DNA of 64,000 nt, taken from Thalassotalea algicola (GTDB taxonomy: Bacteria; Pseudomonadota; Gammaproteobacteria; Enterobacterales; Alteromonadaceae). Numbering within the stretch: position 1 is the stretch's first letter; the number at the start of each line of letters is the position of its first letter. The notes under the pieces were generated by a model. It was given only the letters and a program-made list of their open reading frames with translations. It was not told the DNA's origin and did not search any database. The stretch covers positions 641,213 through 705,212 of the forward strand of contig NZ_JABBXH010000003.1 in assembly GCF_012932965.1 (NCBI RefSeq), read 5' to 3'. Positions 19,950 to 26,486 of this stretch are shown one piece after another. A program made the position numbers and the translations under genes.

Positions 19950-20014
19950 TAAAGCTAATCCAAATATAATAAACGCAAAGCGCTAATGATAACATGATGA
20001 ATAAATTCACTAAA

Positions 20015-20040
20015 GAAAAGCCCCTATATAAGGGGCTTTA
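20015..20040 (-). terminator. rho-independent terminator after the SH3-domain gene
   Basis: AAAGCCCCT and AGGGGCTTT are perfectly paired around ATATA, with a T-rich tail (TCTTTA) on the minus strand. It separates the YgiM-like gene from the glycerophosphotransferase operon. Confidence 0.75.
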
Positions 20041-20062
20041 AGAATGGGGGTTCTGAACTAGG

Positions 20063-20662
20063 TTAACTCCAGCTATCCATGGATGATTTTCGTCGAGTAC
20101 TAATTCTTGGTAAAATCAGGCCTAGAATTAACCCAATACCCAATACAATTGCGCCATTAAAGAACCATTCCTTTTTCACATCCATATCTTGGGTGTTCAA
20201 TTTGGATTGAGCACTAGCAAGTTGGCTCTCTAAGTTAGTTATTTTATTGGTTAACTCCGCAGTTTGATTTTCTGCTGCGTTAAGCCTTTCAGTGCTTTCA
20301 TTAATTTGGCTTTGTAAGCTGGATTCCTTTTCACCAGTAGTTGCTAGTTGACCATTTAGTTCAGCGACAACATATCTTAAGCCTGGTTTTGTGGAGACGA
20401 ACTTATCTTCTACCCATGCCTCTCGACCTTTATCGTCAATGATTTGCGTATAACCATTGCGCGCTTCACCAGTTAGCTTAACTTGTGTACCTGCATTAAT
20501 ACTGCCAGTAATTCTATAGTTATTGCCTGCACCTGAATGCATGTAAATAAAGAGCTCATCAGAAATGTAACCATCTTCAAATTCAGGCTCTGCTTCCTGT
20601 GCAAAACTAGCAAATGACAATGTCGCCAATGCTACGACCGCTAGTTGCGTTAATTTCCCCAT
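20063..20662 (-). CDS. ygiM: TIGR04211 family SH3-domain protein (YgiM-like)
   Basis: A 199-residue envelope protein. A signal peptide covers about residues 1-21 (ATLSFASFA-QEA). A bacterial SH3 domain follows (about 28-90: DELFIYMHSGAGNNYRITGSI...EAWVEDKFVSTKPG). A coiled coil (about 95-165) leads to a C-terminal membrane helix (about 168-187) and a short basic tail. This order is that of TIGR04211/YgiM. In E. coli ygiM lies beside ygiF, as it does here, though divergently. Function is not established; SH3b domains often bind cell wall. Confidence 0.88.
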   Translation of the reverse strand: MGKLTQLAVVALATLSFASFAQEAEPEFEDGYISDELFIYMHSGAGNNYRITGSINAGTQVKLTGEARNGYTQIIDDKGREAWVEDKFVSTKPGLRYVVAELNGQLATTGEKESSLQSQINESTERLNAAENQTAELTNKITNLESQLASAQSKLNTQDMDVKKEWFFNGAIVLGIGLILGLILPRISTRRKSSMDSWS

Positions 20663-20872
20663 GAGATAACCAATTAAAACGTAATAAAAATAATGGCTTC
20701 GATATTAGGACTTTGTAGGCGCAAGCGCAAGTTCGAAGTGTACAAAAACACAAGTAATCGCCTTAGTTTGTTGTAGCATTCAAAATAACTTGCGTGTTAA
20801 ATCATGGTTTTGTAATCTGTTTTTCTGGTTTTCATTCAGGTAACTGGGCAAATTTATATATTTGCTTAACAC

Positions 20873-22372
20873 ATGGCCACAGAAATAGAGCTTAAATACC
20901 TTGTTGATGATGATAATATTGTCGACAAATTTACTGCGATACTGACTAAACAACAATATTCGTATACGCACAATACTCGCCAATTAATCAATTCTTACTT
21001 TGATACTCAAGATAAGCAATTACGCGCTTTGGATTTTGGTCTAAGAGTTCGCAAGGCGGAAGACTATACTGAGCAAACAATTAAAACTGCCGGTGTGGTT
21101 GTTGGTGGATTGCACCAAAGGCCGGAATATAACGTTGAAATTACAGGTTGTCAGCCTGATTTATCATTATTTCCTCGAGAAATATGGCCAGACAATTATA
21201 ACGTCGATCACTTACAACAAAAACTTACCCCTTTATTTTCGACAAACTTTAGACGAGAAAGTTGGCAAGTATCCATTGGCGACTCTGTAGTAGAGGTCGC
21301 TTTTGATAAAGGTGCGATTGAGTCTAAAGGTGTTGAAATTCCAATTAGTGAAATAGAACTAGAGCTCATTAGTGGCAAAACCGGTGCTATTTTTGAATTG
21401 GCGGAATTACTATTTGAATCATTCCATTTGTCGGCTGGGCAATTAAGCAAGGCTGCTAGAGGTTATCAGCTATGGCAGTTTGGCCAGCAAACAACTAGTG
21501 AAGCGATGCCTTTATCGCAACTTCAACTTAATGAAGCAATGTCAGTTGAGCGAGCGCTTATCAAAGGTATTGAGCATGGGTTAAATACACTTCAAGATGC
21601 TATAGCGCTAACAATAGCTGCTCCTGAATTAGAAAACGTTAAGCAGGTATATCTAGCACTGACTTTTATTCAACATGGACTATACCTACATCATGAGTTA
21701 ATTGAAGATGAACTCTATCAGGGCTTGAAGCGTCAATTAAAAGAAGCTATTGATGAGTTAAGTTGGTTGGAAAGTGCAATAAATATTAAGCATCTAACGT
21801 TAAAAACTGGCTCTTACCGCAAGAAGTTAGAATACAGTCAGCAATTGATACAAACGTTAAAGATCGAGCGTGGAAGATTTCCACAAGAGTCTGAAATAAA
21901 ATCATTGTTAACTGGCAAGCTTCTTAACACTCTACAGCTGAATTTATTAAAATTTGTATTATCGCCAGTTGTAAAACCGGCAGAGACTCCTCGCTTATTA
22001 CCAGAATATTCTAGACAAAAATTAGAGCAAAGTTTGGCAGAAATTGTCAGCATTAGTCACAATAAAATGCAACTAAGCCCATTGGAATATTTGGTTATGC
22101 AACACCATTTAAATCGTAGTCTTCTGACTGGTAATTGGTTTAGTAGTCTTTATGAACAATCAGGCCGCAAAGATTATAGACGTACTTGGTTGGATGTTTT
22201 GCAAGGGATAGAAGAATTAGCGACATTAGATTTACTGCAAAAACAGCTCAAAGCGCTCGAGCAAGGAGCCAGTAAATTAGAAAATTGGTTAGAGGGGAAG
22301 ATAGAAAACCTATTGGTTGCTATCGAACATTCTTACCAGTCAGCTATTCGGGTAGAGCCATATTGGCGATGA
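20873..22372 (+). CDS. ygiF: CYTH and CHAD domain protein (YgiF-like inorganic triphosphatase)
   Basis: A 499-residue cytosolic protein. The CYTH domain (about 1-200) carries the EIELK motif at residues 4-8 and the charged strands of a triphosphate tunnel enzyme (FGLRVRK, QTIKTAG, RPEYNVEI). The C-terminal part (about 215-490) is a helical CHAD domain, which binds polyphosphate in other proteins. E. coli YgiF hydrolyses tripolyphosphate. Its neighbours in E. coli are ygiM and glnE; here glnE lies about 8 kb away beyond an inserted gene block. The gene overlaps the following L,D-transpeptidase by the ATGA junction. Confidence 0.92.
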   Translation: MATEIELKYLVDDDNIVDKFTAILTKQQYSYTHNTRQLINSYFDTQDKQLRALDFGLRVRKAEDYTEQTIKTAGVVVGGLHQRPEYNVEITGCQPDLSLFPREIWPDNYNVDHLQQKLTPLFSTNFRRESWQVSIGDSVVEVAFDKGAIESKGVEIPISEIELELISGKTGAIFELAELLFESFHLSAGQLSKAARGYQLWQFGQQTTSEAMPLSQLQLNEAMSVERALIKGIEHGLNTLQDAIALTIAAPELENVKQVYLALTFIQHGLYLHHELIEDELYQGLKRQLKEAIDELSWLESAINIKHLTLKTGSYRKKLEYSQQLIQTLKIERGRFPQESEIKSLLTGKLLNTLQLNLLKFVLSPVVKPAETPRLLPEYSRQKLEQSLAEIVSISHNKMQLSPLEYLVMQHHLNRSLLTGNWFSSLYEQSGRKDYRRTWLDVLQGIEELATLDLLQKQLKALEQGASKLENWLEGKIENLLVAIEHSYQSAIRVEPYWR

Positions 22373-23256
22373 ATATACTTGTTGTTACGTTGATAGCTTC
22401 GCTTAGTATAGCATCGCTGACATCTCATGCTGTGATCTACCCGTTGCCTGATAAAGGTAAAAGGCTCATTGGTGAGCCTGTTACTCACCAAGTTAAGCAA
22501 GGAGATTATTTTCAGGCATTAGCCGAACAATATAATGTTGGCTTCCTTTCTTTAATGGCTGCTAATCCCGACATAGATCCGTTTTTACCAGAGCCAGATA
22601 CTCAGTTAAATATCCCTACCCAAATGTTGCTACCTTTTGTTGAACGTAAAGGGCTAGTCATTAACTTGCCTGAATTTAGGCTTTATTATTTTCAGCCAGA
22701 ATCTAATGTCGTTCACGTTTTCCCTATCGGTATTGGCAGACAAGGATTAGAAACACCAATAACCACTACTTATATCGGTGAAAAAAAGAAGAACCCTATT
22801 TGGCGTCCAACGCCTGAAATGAAAGAGCGGTATTTAAAAGAAAAGGGGGTTGTTTTAGCGGATGAAGTACCCGCCGGCCCTAACAACCCATTTGGTAAGT
22901 ATGCGTTGCGTTTAGCGACGAGTGTTTATTTGATTCATGGTACCAACCAGCGGTTTGGCATTGGAGCTAGAGCGAGCTCAGGTTGTATTCGTATGTTTGA
23001 TGACGATATAAAGTGGTTATATGATAATGTGCCGCTAAATACACAGGTTAAAATAATCGACCAACCAATAAAAATGTCTTATGAAAAGCCTGGTGAGAAG
23101 TTAATAGAAATGCACCAGCCGCTTAGCTCGAAAAAAACTGAAGAGCAATTAACGGTATATCGCAATAAGCTGCGGCGCTTTATCGGAGCTAAAGCGCAAC
23201 AACGCTACCTCGATAGCTTTGAACAAGCCACAGGTTTAGTACAAAAAGTAAAATAG
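22369..23256 (+). CDS. periplasmic L,D-transpeptidase (ErfK/YbiS/YcfS type)
   Basis: A 295-residue exported enzyme. The start at 22369 overlaps the ygiF stop (ATGA) and gives a good signal peptide (cleavage near SHA-VIY at residue 21). A LysM-like segment follows (about 37-85: VKQGDYFQALAEQYNVGFLSLMAANP). The YkuD catalytic domain (about 95-230) has HGTN at 190-193 and the nucleophile Cys206 in SSGCIRM. This subfamily forms 3-3 cross-links or attaches Braun lipoprotein to peptidoglycan. The next gene, convergent and four bases away, encodes a Lpp-like lipoprotein with C-terminal Lys, which suggests lipoprotein anchoring as its job. Confidence 0.93.
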   Translation: MNILVVTLIASLSIASLTSHAVIYPLPDKGKRLIGEPVTHQVKQGDYFQALAEQYNVGFLSLMAANPDIDPFLPEPDTQLNIPTQMLLPFVERKGLVINLPEFRLYYFQPESNVVHVFPIGIGRQGLETPITTTYIGEKKKNPIWRPTPEMKERYLKEKGVVLADEVPAGPNNPFGKYALRLATSVYLIHGTNQRFGIGARASSGCIRMFDDDIKWLYDNVPLNTQVKIIDQPIKMSYEKPGEKLIEMHQPLSSKKTEEQLTVYRNKLRRFIGAKAQQRYLDSFEQATGLVQKVK

Positions 23257-23280
23257 CTACCTATTTCTTGTAGGTAGCTA
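23254..23280 (-). terminator. perfect 10-bp stem spanning the convergent stop codons
   Basis: TAGCTACCTA and TAGGTAGCTA pair perfectly around a 7-base loop. The stem includes the TAG stop of the transpeptidase gene and the last codons (ATYKK-stop) of the Lpp-like gene. On the minus strand it is followed by TTTTACTTTTT, so it probably terminates the lipoprotein transcript while being coding sequence itself. Confidence 0.55.
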
Positions 23281-23530
23281 CCATATTGTCGATGCGCTCA
23301 TTCGCTTTATCAACTGCCATATTGATACTTTCAACAGACTCTTTAACACCTTTTATCGCGCTAGTATTTTTCTGTTGTTGTGTTTTTAATTCGCCGACTT
23401 CTGCAGATAATTTTTGAACCTGTGAAGAAAGGTTGTCTATTTTACTCGACATTTGATCAAGCTGACCATTGTTTGCACAACCTGATATTAGTAAAAGTAA
23501 GCCAACTGCTGATATTGTTTTGATTGTCAT
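23261..23530 (-). CDS. Lpp-like (Braun-type) outer-membrane lipoprotein
   Basis: An 89-residue lipoprotein. The signal sequence ends in the lipobox LISGC (Cys18). The mature part is a single heptad-patterned helix (MSSKIDNLSSQVQKLSAEVG and so on), followed by YKK at the C-terminus. E. coli Lpp ends in YRK, whose terminal Lys is joined to peptidoglycan by L,D-transpeptidases. It is longer than E. coli Lpp (78). The convergent neighbour is such a transpeptidase. The role inferred is tethering the outer membrane to the cell wall. Confidence 0.85.
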   Translation of the reverse strand: MTIKTISAVGLLLLISGCANNGQLDQMSSKIDNLSSQVQKLSAEVGELKTQQQKNTSAIKGVKESVESINMAVDKANERIDNMVATYKK

Positions 23531-23626
23531 AGCAATTCCTTGTTAAGCGGTTATTGTCTTAGCAAGTATGACACAGGGCTCAAAAGTCGCAACTCATCAT
23601 TAATCAATAAGTTGCGAGAATATAAA

Positions 23627-24100
23627 TTATGAAGGATCAGACTTTTGTGAAATGAGTGCATCAATTTTCGCTTCTAATTGATTCACTTTGTTGAGAATTT
23701 CTTGGTTCTGTTTTCTAAGCTCTCTGTTTTTTATATTGGTATCGGAAAATCCAAAGGCTTTTTGTGCGAATAAGCCGCCAAGCAAACCGAGAATCCCCAC
23801 ACCTAAAACAAACATAGTAAACACGGTAATTCTGCCTACTAAGGTGACAGGAAGTTCGCCACCAAAGCCAATGGTAGAAGACGCCATTAGCATGAGCCAA
23901 ACCGCATCACCGTAATCTTCAATAGTTGAACCGGAAATGTTAGCTTCAGCGATATAGGTGACATAACCTAATGTGAAGGTCAGTACTATAAATAGCACTA
24001 TTGCGAAAATACTCACTACACCAAGGTGATAGTTTTTTACACCAAAGCTATCAATGGAATAAAAACCTGACTTATCAATGATTTTTTTAATAATGATCAT
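23627..24100 (-). CDS. two-helix potassium channel family protein
   Basis: A 157-residue inner-membrane protein with two membrane helices (about 27-50 and 90-113) around a pore loop that carries ASSTIGFGG, a K+ selectivity filter of the T-V/I-G-F/Y-G type. The C-terminal 45 residues form a coiled coil. No regulatory RCK domain is present. It is the last gene of the YjfI/PspA/YjfK operon, 11 bases after the preceding gene. K+ channel genes have been noted next to PspA genes in comparative studies, which fits a membrane-potential role. The end overlaps no other gene. Confidence 0.85.
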   Translation of the reverse strand: MIIIKKIIDKSGFYSIDSFGVKNYHLGVVSIFAIVLFIVLTFTLGYVTYIAEANISGSTIEDYGDAVWLMLMASSTIGFGGELPVTLVGRITVFTMFVLGVGILGLLGGLFAQKAFGFSDTNIKNRELRKQNQEILNKVNQLEAKIDALISQKSDPS

Positions 24101-24111
24101 GTTTTAATTGC

Positions 24112-24441
24112 TCACTCCTGTGACTTATCCTTTACATGAATGATTAAATCATCCATTAACTTTCGCTTTATTTCTAGTTGTTGTTCTGGGCTTAAATCAT
24201 ACTTTTCTGCCAGGAGTTCATAATCCACCGGTGATAAGCTAACTGTTAATCTAGGACGTTTAGGACGTTTACTTGTTGGCAGGCCTAAAATAGTTCTAAT
24301 TTGATCGGAAGGGCTGAGGCCAGCCTCAAGTGCCTCTCTACGAATCGCTAGTTGAAATTTTTCATCCATATCGAATGCTACTTGAACCGCTTTCATCGCT
24401 TTTACAGAGGATTGCCACTTCTCGGGTACTTTTCTACTCAT
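24112..24441 (-). CDS. small protein with two ribbon-helix-helix-like units; candidate regulator
   Basis: A 109-residue basic cytosolic protein I cannot assign to a named family. The sequence reads as two copies of a strand-helix-helix pattern. The first is VQVAFDM, then a helix DEKFQLAIRREALEAG, then PSDQIRTILGL. The second, after the basic linker SKRPKRP, is RLTVSLS, then PVDYELLAEKY and SPEQQLEIKRKLMDDL. That order, with a polar strand preceding two helices, is what ribbon-helix-helix DNA-binding proteins show. The gene is in the PspA operon between yjfK-like and channel genes, with gaps of two and eleven bases. It is the only DNA-binding candidate in the cluster, but the fold is inferred by eye. 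Confidence 0.6.
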   Translation of the reverse strand: MSRKVPEKWQSSVKAMKAVQVAFDMDEKFQLAIRREALEAGLSPSDQIRTILGLPTSKRPKRPRLTVSLSPVDYELLAEKYDLSPEQQLEIKRKLMDDLIIHVKDKSQE

Positions 24442-24443
24442 GA

Positions 24444-25082
24444 CTAACTTCCTGGATACATATCTACGATATCTGTTACAGGTCTAAATAAGGTTAAAAA
24501 GACATCTGTATCACCATCTTGCCAAACCTCAATATCGATCCCTTTATTTTCATCTTGGTTGTACAGCGTGTAAAGCTCAAATTGCTCTCCTGAGTCCTTG
24601 CCTTCATATGCACTCAACTGAGAATTTCGATTGTCTTTGCGATGAAAATAACCGACTTGAGCATAAGCTTGTTGTTGATAACTAATATCGCTCCAATCAA
24701 GCGTTAACTCGCTATTATCGAGTCTATCTAGAACAGCATTACCTGGTTCGTCGAAAACCGTAGAAAACTGTTCTAGATCGAAAAGGGTTTCTACGTCATT
24801 GTCGGCAATTTTTAGTGAAAATTTAAGGTAGGTTTTATCATCGACCTCTAAGGATAAATACAACTCAATATCGCTTTGGCCAGAAAGCACCCATTCAGTT
24901 TGAACTTTGTGTTCAAACTCATAGCAATTGATTGCAGTTACTTGAAATTGTTGATCTCTGATTAAGCTTGGTAACCCAAAGCTGTCACTCATTGAAATCA
25001 TGTCATTAATTTGTAGATCTTTGACTTGAGTGACTGCGCGTTGTTTTGGCTCTGAGCCAAATATCTTTTTGATAAAACTCAT
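24444..25082 (-). CDS. yjfK: DUF2491 family protein (YjfK-like)
   Basis: A 212-residue cytosolic protein starting MSFIKKIFGSEPKQR. The ordering of strands (FQVTAINCYEFEH, WVLSGQSDIELYLSLEVDD) and the C-terminal DVFLTLFRPVTDIVDMYPGS fit DUF2491, the family of E. coli YjfK. Function is unknown. Its place just after a PspA-family gene is the same as in E. coli yjfIJK. The start at 25082 follows AAGGGA. The gene lies after an intra-operon hairpin, so it may be made at a lower level than PspA. Confidence 0.8.
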   Translation of the reverse strand: MSFIKKIFGSEPKQRAVTQVKDLQINDMISMSDSFGLPSLIRDQQFQVTAINCYEFEHKVQTEWVLSGQSDIELYLSLEVDDKTYLKFSLKIADNDVETLFDLEQFSTVFDEPGNAVLDRLDNSELTLDWSDISYQQQAYAQVGYFHRKDNRNSQLSAYEGKDSGEQFELYTLYNQDENKGIDIEVWQDGDTDVFLTLFRPVTDIVDMYPGS

Positions 25083-25107
25083 ATGATCCCTTGCGGTGCC
25101 GTAAACG

Positions 25108-25160
25108 AAAAAAGCCCAGTCACAGAAAGCTGCATAGTGCAGGTATTCCTAGACTGAGCT
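25108..25160 (-). terminator. intra-operon hairpin with terminator features after the PspA gene
   Basis: On the minus strand AGCTCAGT pairs with ACTGGGCT (one G-U), enclosing an inner hairpin CTGCA/TGCAG, and is followed directly by six T. It sits between the PspA-like gene and the yjfK-like gene and could partly stop transcription, giving more PspA than downstream products. Confidence 0.55.
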
Positions 25161-25171
25161 GGTTGGGTAAA

Positions 25172-25867
25172 TTAGCCTTTATTTTGTTTTGCTTTAATGC
25201 GATCTAATACAGAACTTGCATTATTATCCGCAGCGCCAATTCCTGCGGCTTTTAATTGCGCTTCAAGTGAACTATCACCAGTTTCAGCTTCAAGTACTTC
25301 AGCAGCCTTCATTTTGTCATCAAACTGTTGCTGCTTGGCTTTAATTCGCTCTAAAGAATCTTTTGCGTTTAATAGCTTTGAGTTGCTTGATGAAAAGTTA
25401 TCAGTAATTGCTGATGTCGCTTTTTGTACACTTTCAGTGGTTTTAACCATAGAAAGTTGGCGTTTGTACTCTTGAATTTGACGCTCACTTTTGCGAACCA
25501 ATTCTTTTAAACGGTTTGCATTAGTTTCAAAGCTTGTTAAAGCTTGTTGCTGCGAAGATAGCTCCGTTTCCAAACCTGCTATTTTTTCTGCTACCGCTAA
25601 AGCAAGTGACTCATCGCCTTTTTCAAGTGCTTGAGCTGCGTATCCTTCGTGTTCGGTAACTTCACGCTGCAAGCGTTCAACTTCACGACTTGCCGCCATT
25701 TGTTGTGCCATAACGTTCGTTAAATCGCGTTTAGCTTTTGTTAAGTGGTGCTCTGAATCTCGAATCTCTTGCTCAAAGATTCGTGTACCATTTGAATCAA
25801 CTATCGCTTCACCTACTTCCGTAGCACCACCACGGATCGCTGTCATAATTTTCTTAAAAATGCTCAT
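25172..25867 (-). CDS. yjfJ: PspA/IM30 family protein (YjfJ-like)
   Basis: A 231-residue, almost wholly helical protein. It starts MSIFKKIMTAIRGGATEVGEAI (amphipathic helix), then EQEIRDSEHHLTKAKRDL and long charged helices with the PspA-type patterns AAQALEKGDESLALAVAEKIAGLE and FDDKMKAAEVLE. The C-terminal DSSLEAQLKAAGIGAADNNASSVLDRIK is typical of E. coli YjfJ, as is the length. PspA/IM30 proteins form ESCRT-III-like rods that protect the inner membrane. No PspF, PspB or PspC is encoded, so regulation differs from the classical Psp system. AGGAG precedes the ATG; the gene follows yjfI-like by 20 bases. Confidence 0.92.
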   Translation of the reverse strand: MSIFKKIMTAIRGGATEVGEAIVDSNGTRIFEQEIRDSEHHLTKAKRDLTNVMAQQMAASREVERLQREVTEHEGYAAQALEKGDESLALAVAEKIAGLETELSSQQQALTSFETNANRLKELVRKSERQIQEYKRQLSMVKTTESVQKATSAITDNFSSSNSKLLNAKDSLERIKAKQQQFDDKMKAAEVLEAETGDSSLEAQLKAAGIGAADNNASSVLDRIKAKQNKG

Positions 25868-25887
25868 AAAATGCTCCTAAATGATGG

Positions 25888-26301
25888 TTAAACTAAGTAA
25901 TCGCTCATATCATCGATAATCTCGATGGCGTTATTACTTAACACGGCAAGTTCATGCTCTATGTCGTCAAAGGTTGAGCTAATCGACAACGCACCAAAAA
26001 TAACGTATTTGTCACCAATTTTTGAAAATGAAGATAACGGCATAGGAATACTCATTTCCAACATGCTTGTATGCATATCTGCCACTTTGTCTTCCTTAAC
26101 TTCGTTGCTACCCCAAAGATATGTGATACAAAGAATTTGGTCATCAGTTACCGAAACAAAAATAGGTAACTCTTCACGGCCTTCTACAGTGATCTGGAGT
26201 ACGTCAACCTCACCAGAGATTGGCTGGCAATCGAAAACCATCCCGGTCTCTGAATTATCTGCTAGCGCGTTTAAATGGTCAGCTATCTTATGAATATTCA
26301 T
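25888..26301 (-). CDS. yjfI: DUF2170 family protein (YjfI-like)
   Basis: A 137-residue acidic cytosolic protein with alternating strands (VDVLQITVEGREELPIFVSVTDDQILCITYLW) and the segment PLSSFSKIGDKYVIFGALS, which I recognise as DUF2170, the family of E. coli YjfI. The ATG at 26301 is preferred to one four codons upstream since AGGA sits five bases before it. First gene of the PspA operon, with two copies of the GACATAATATGTC dyad in its promoter region. Function is unknown; it precedes a PspA gene in E. coli as well. Confidence 0.82.
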   Translation of the reverse strand: MNIHKIADHLNALADNSETGMVFDCQPISGEVDVLQITVEGREELPIFVSVTDDQILCITYLWGSNEVKEDKVADMHTSMLEMSIPMPLSSFSKIGDKYVIFGALSISSTFDDIEHELAVLSNNAIEIIDDMSDYLV

Positions 26302-26359
26302 GTTTATCCTCATGGTTAAATAAGTAGCAAAGTGACGTGTTAGTCACTGGTTGCTCGTC

Positions 26360-26372
26360 GACATAATATGTC
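26360..26372. promoter_or_regulatory. operator-like dyad GACATAATATGTC, copy 1
   Basis: Perfect inverted repeat GACATA-A-TATGTC, 59 bases upstream of the YjfI-like start and downstream of the presumed -10. The same 13 bases recur at 26396 and at 30200. Confidence 0.7.
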
Positions 26373-26382
26373 AACATGGTTT

Positions 26383-26410
26383 AATTTAGCATTACGACAT
26401 AATATGTCAA
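26383..26410 (-). promoter_or_regulatory. probable promoter of the YjfI-PspA-YjfK operon
   Basis: On the minus strand TTGACA (26410-26405) and TAAATT (26388-26383) with a 16-base spacer. The perfect -35 is part of the TTGACATATTATGTC operator copy 2, so a bound protein would block RNA polymerase. No sigma-54 site of the kind that drives classical pspA was recognised. Confidence 0.5.
26396..26408. promoter_or_regulatory. operator-like dyad GACATAATATGTC, copy 2
   Basis: Identical to copy 1, centre-to-centre distance 36 bp, and overlapping the -35 hexamer of the PspA operon promoter. Confidence 0.7.
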
Positions 26411-26486
26411 GTCGCAATGTGCATTTTTTACATCTTGTAACTTTTACTTAGCCAAAATCTGAACTAAAGCATTTCTTAACCGATAG

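Noticed and set aside
26414..26470. Possible sigma-54 (-24/-12) promoter for the PspA operon, around TTGGCTAAGTAAAAGTTACA on the minus strand
   Set aside because: The GG and GC elements do not have proper sequence or spacing, and no PspF-like activator gene is present.
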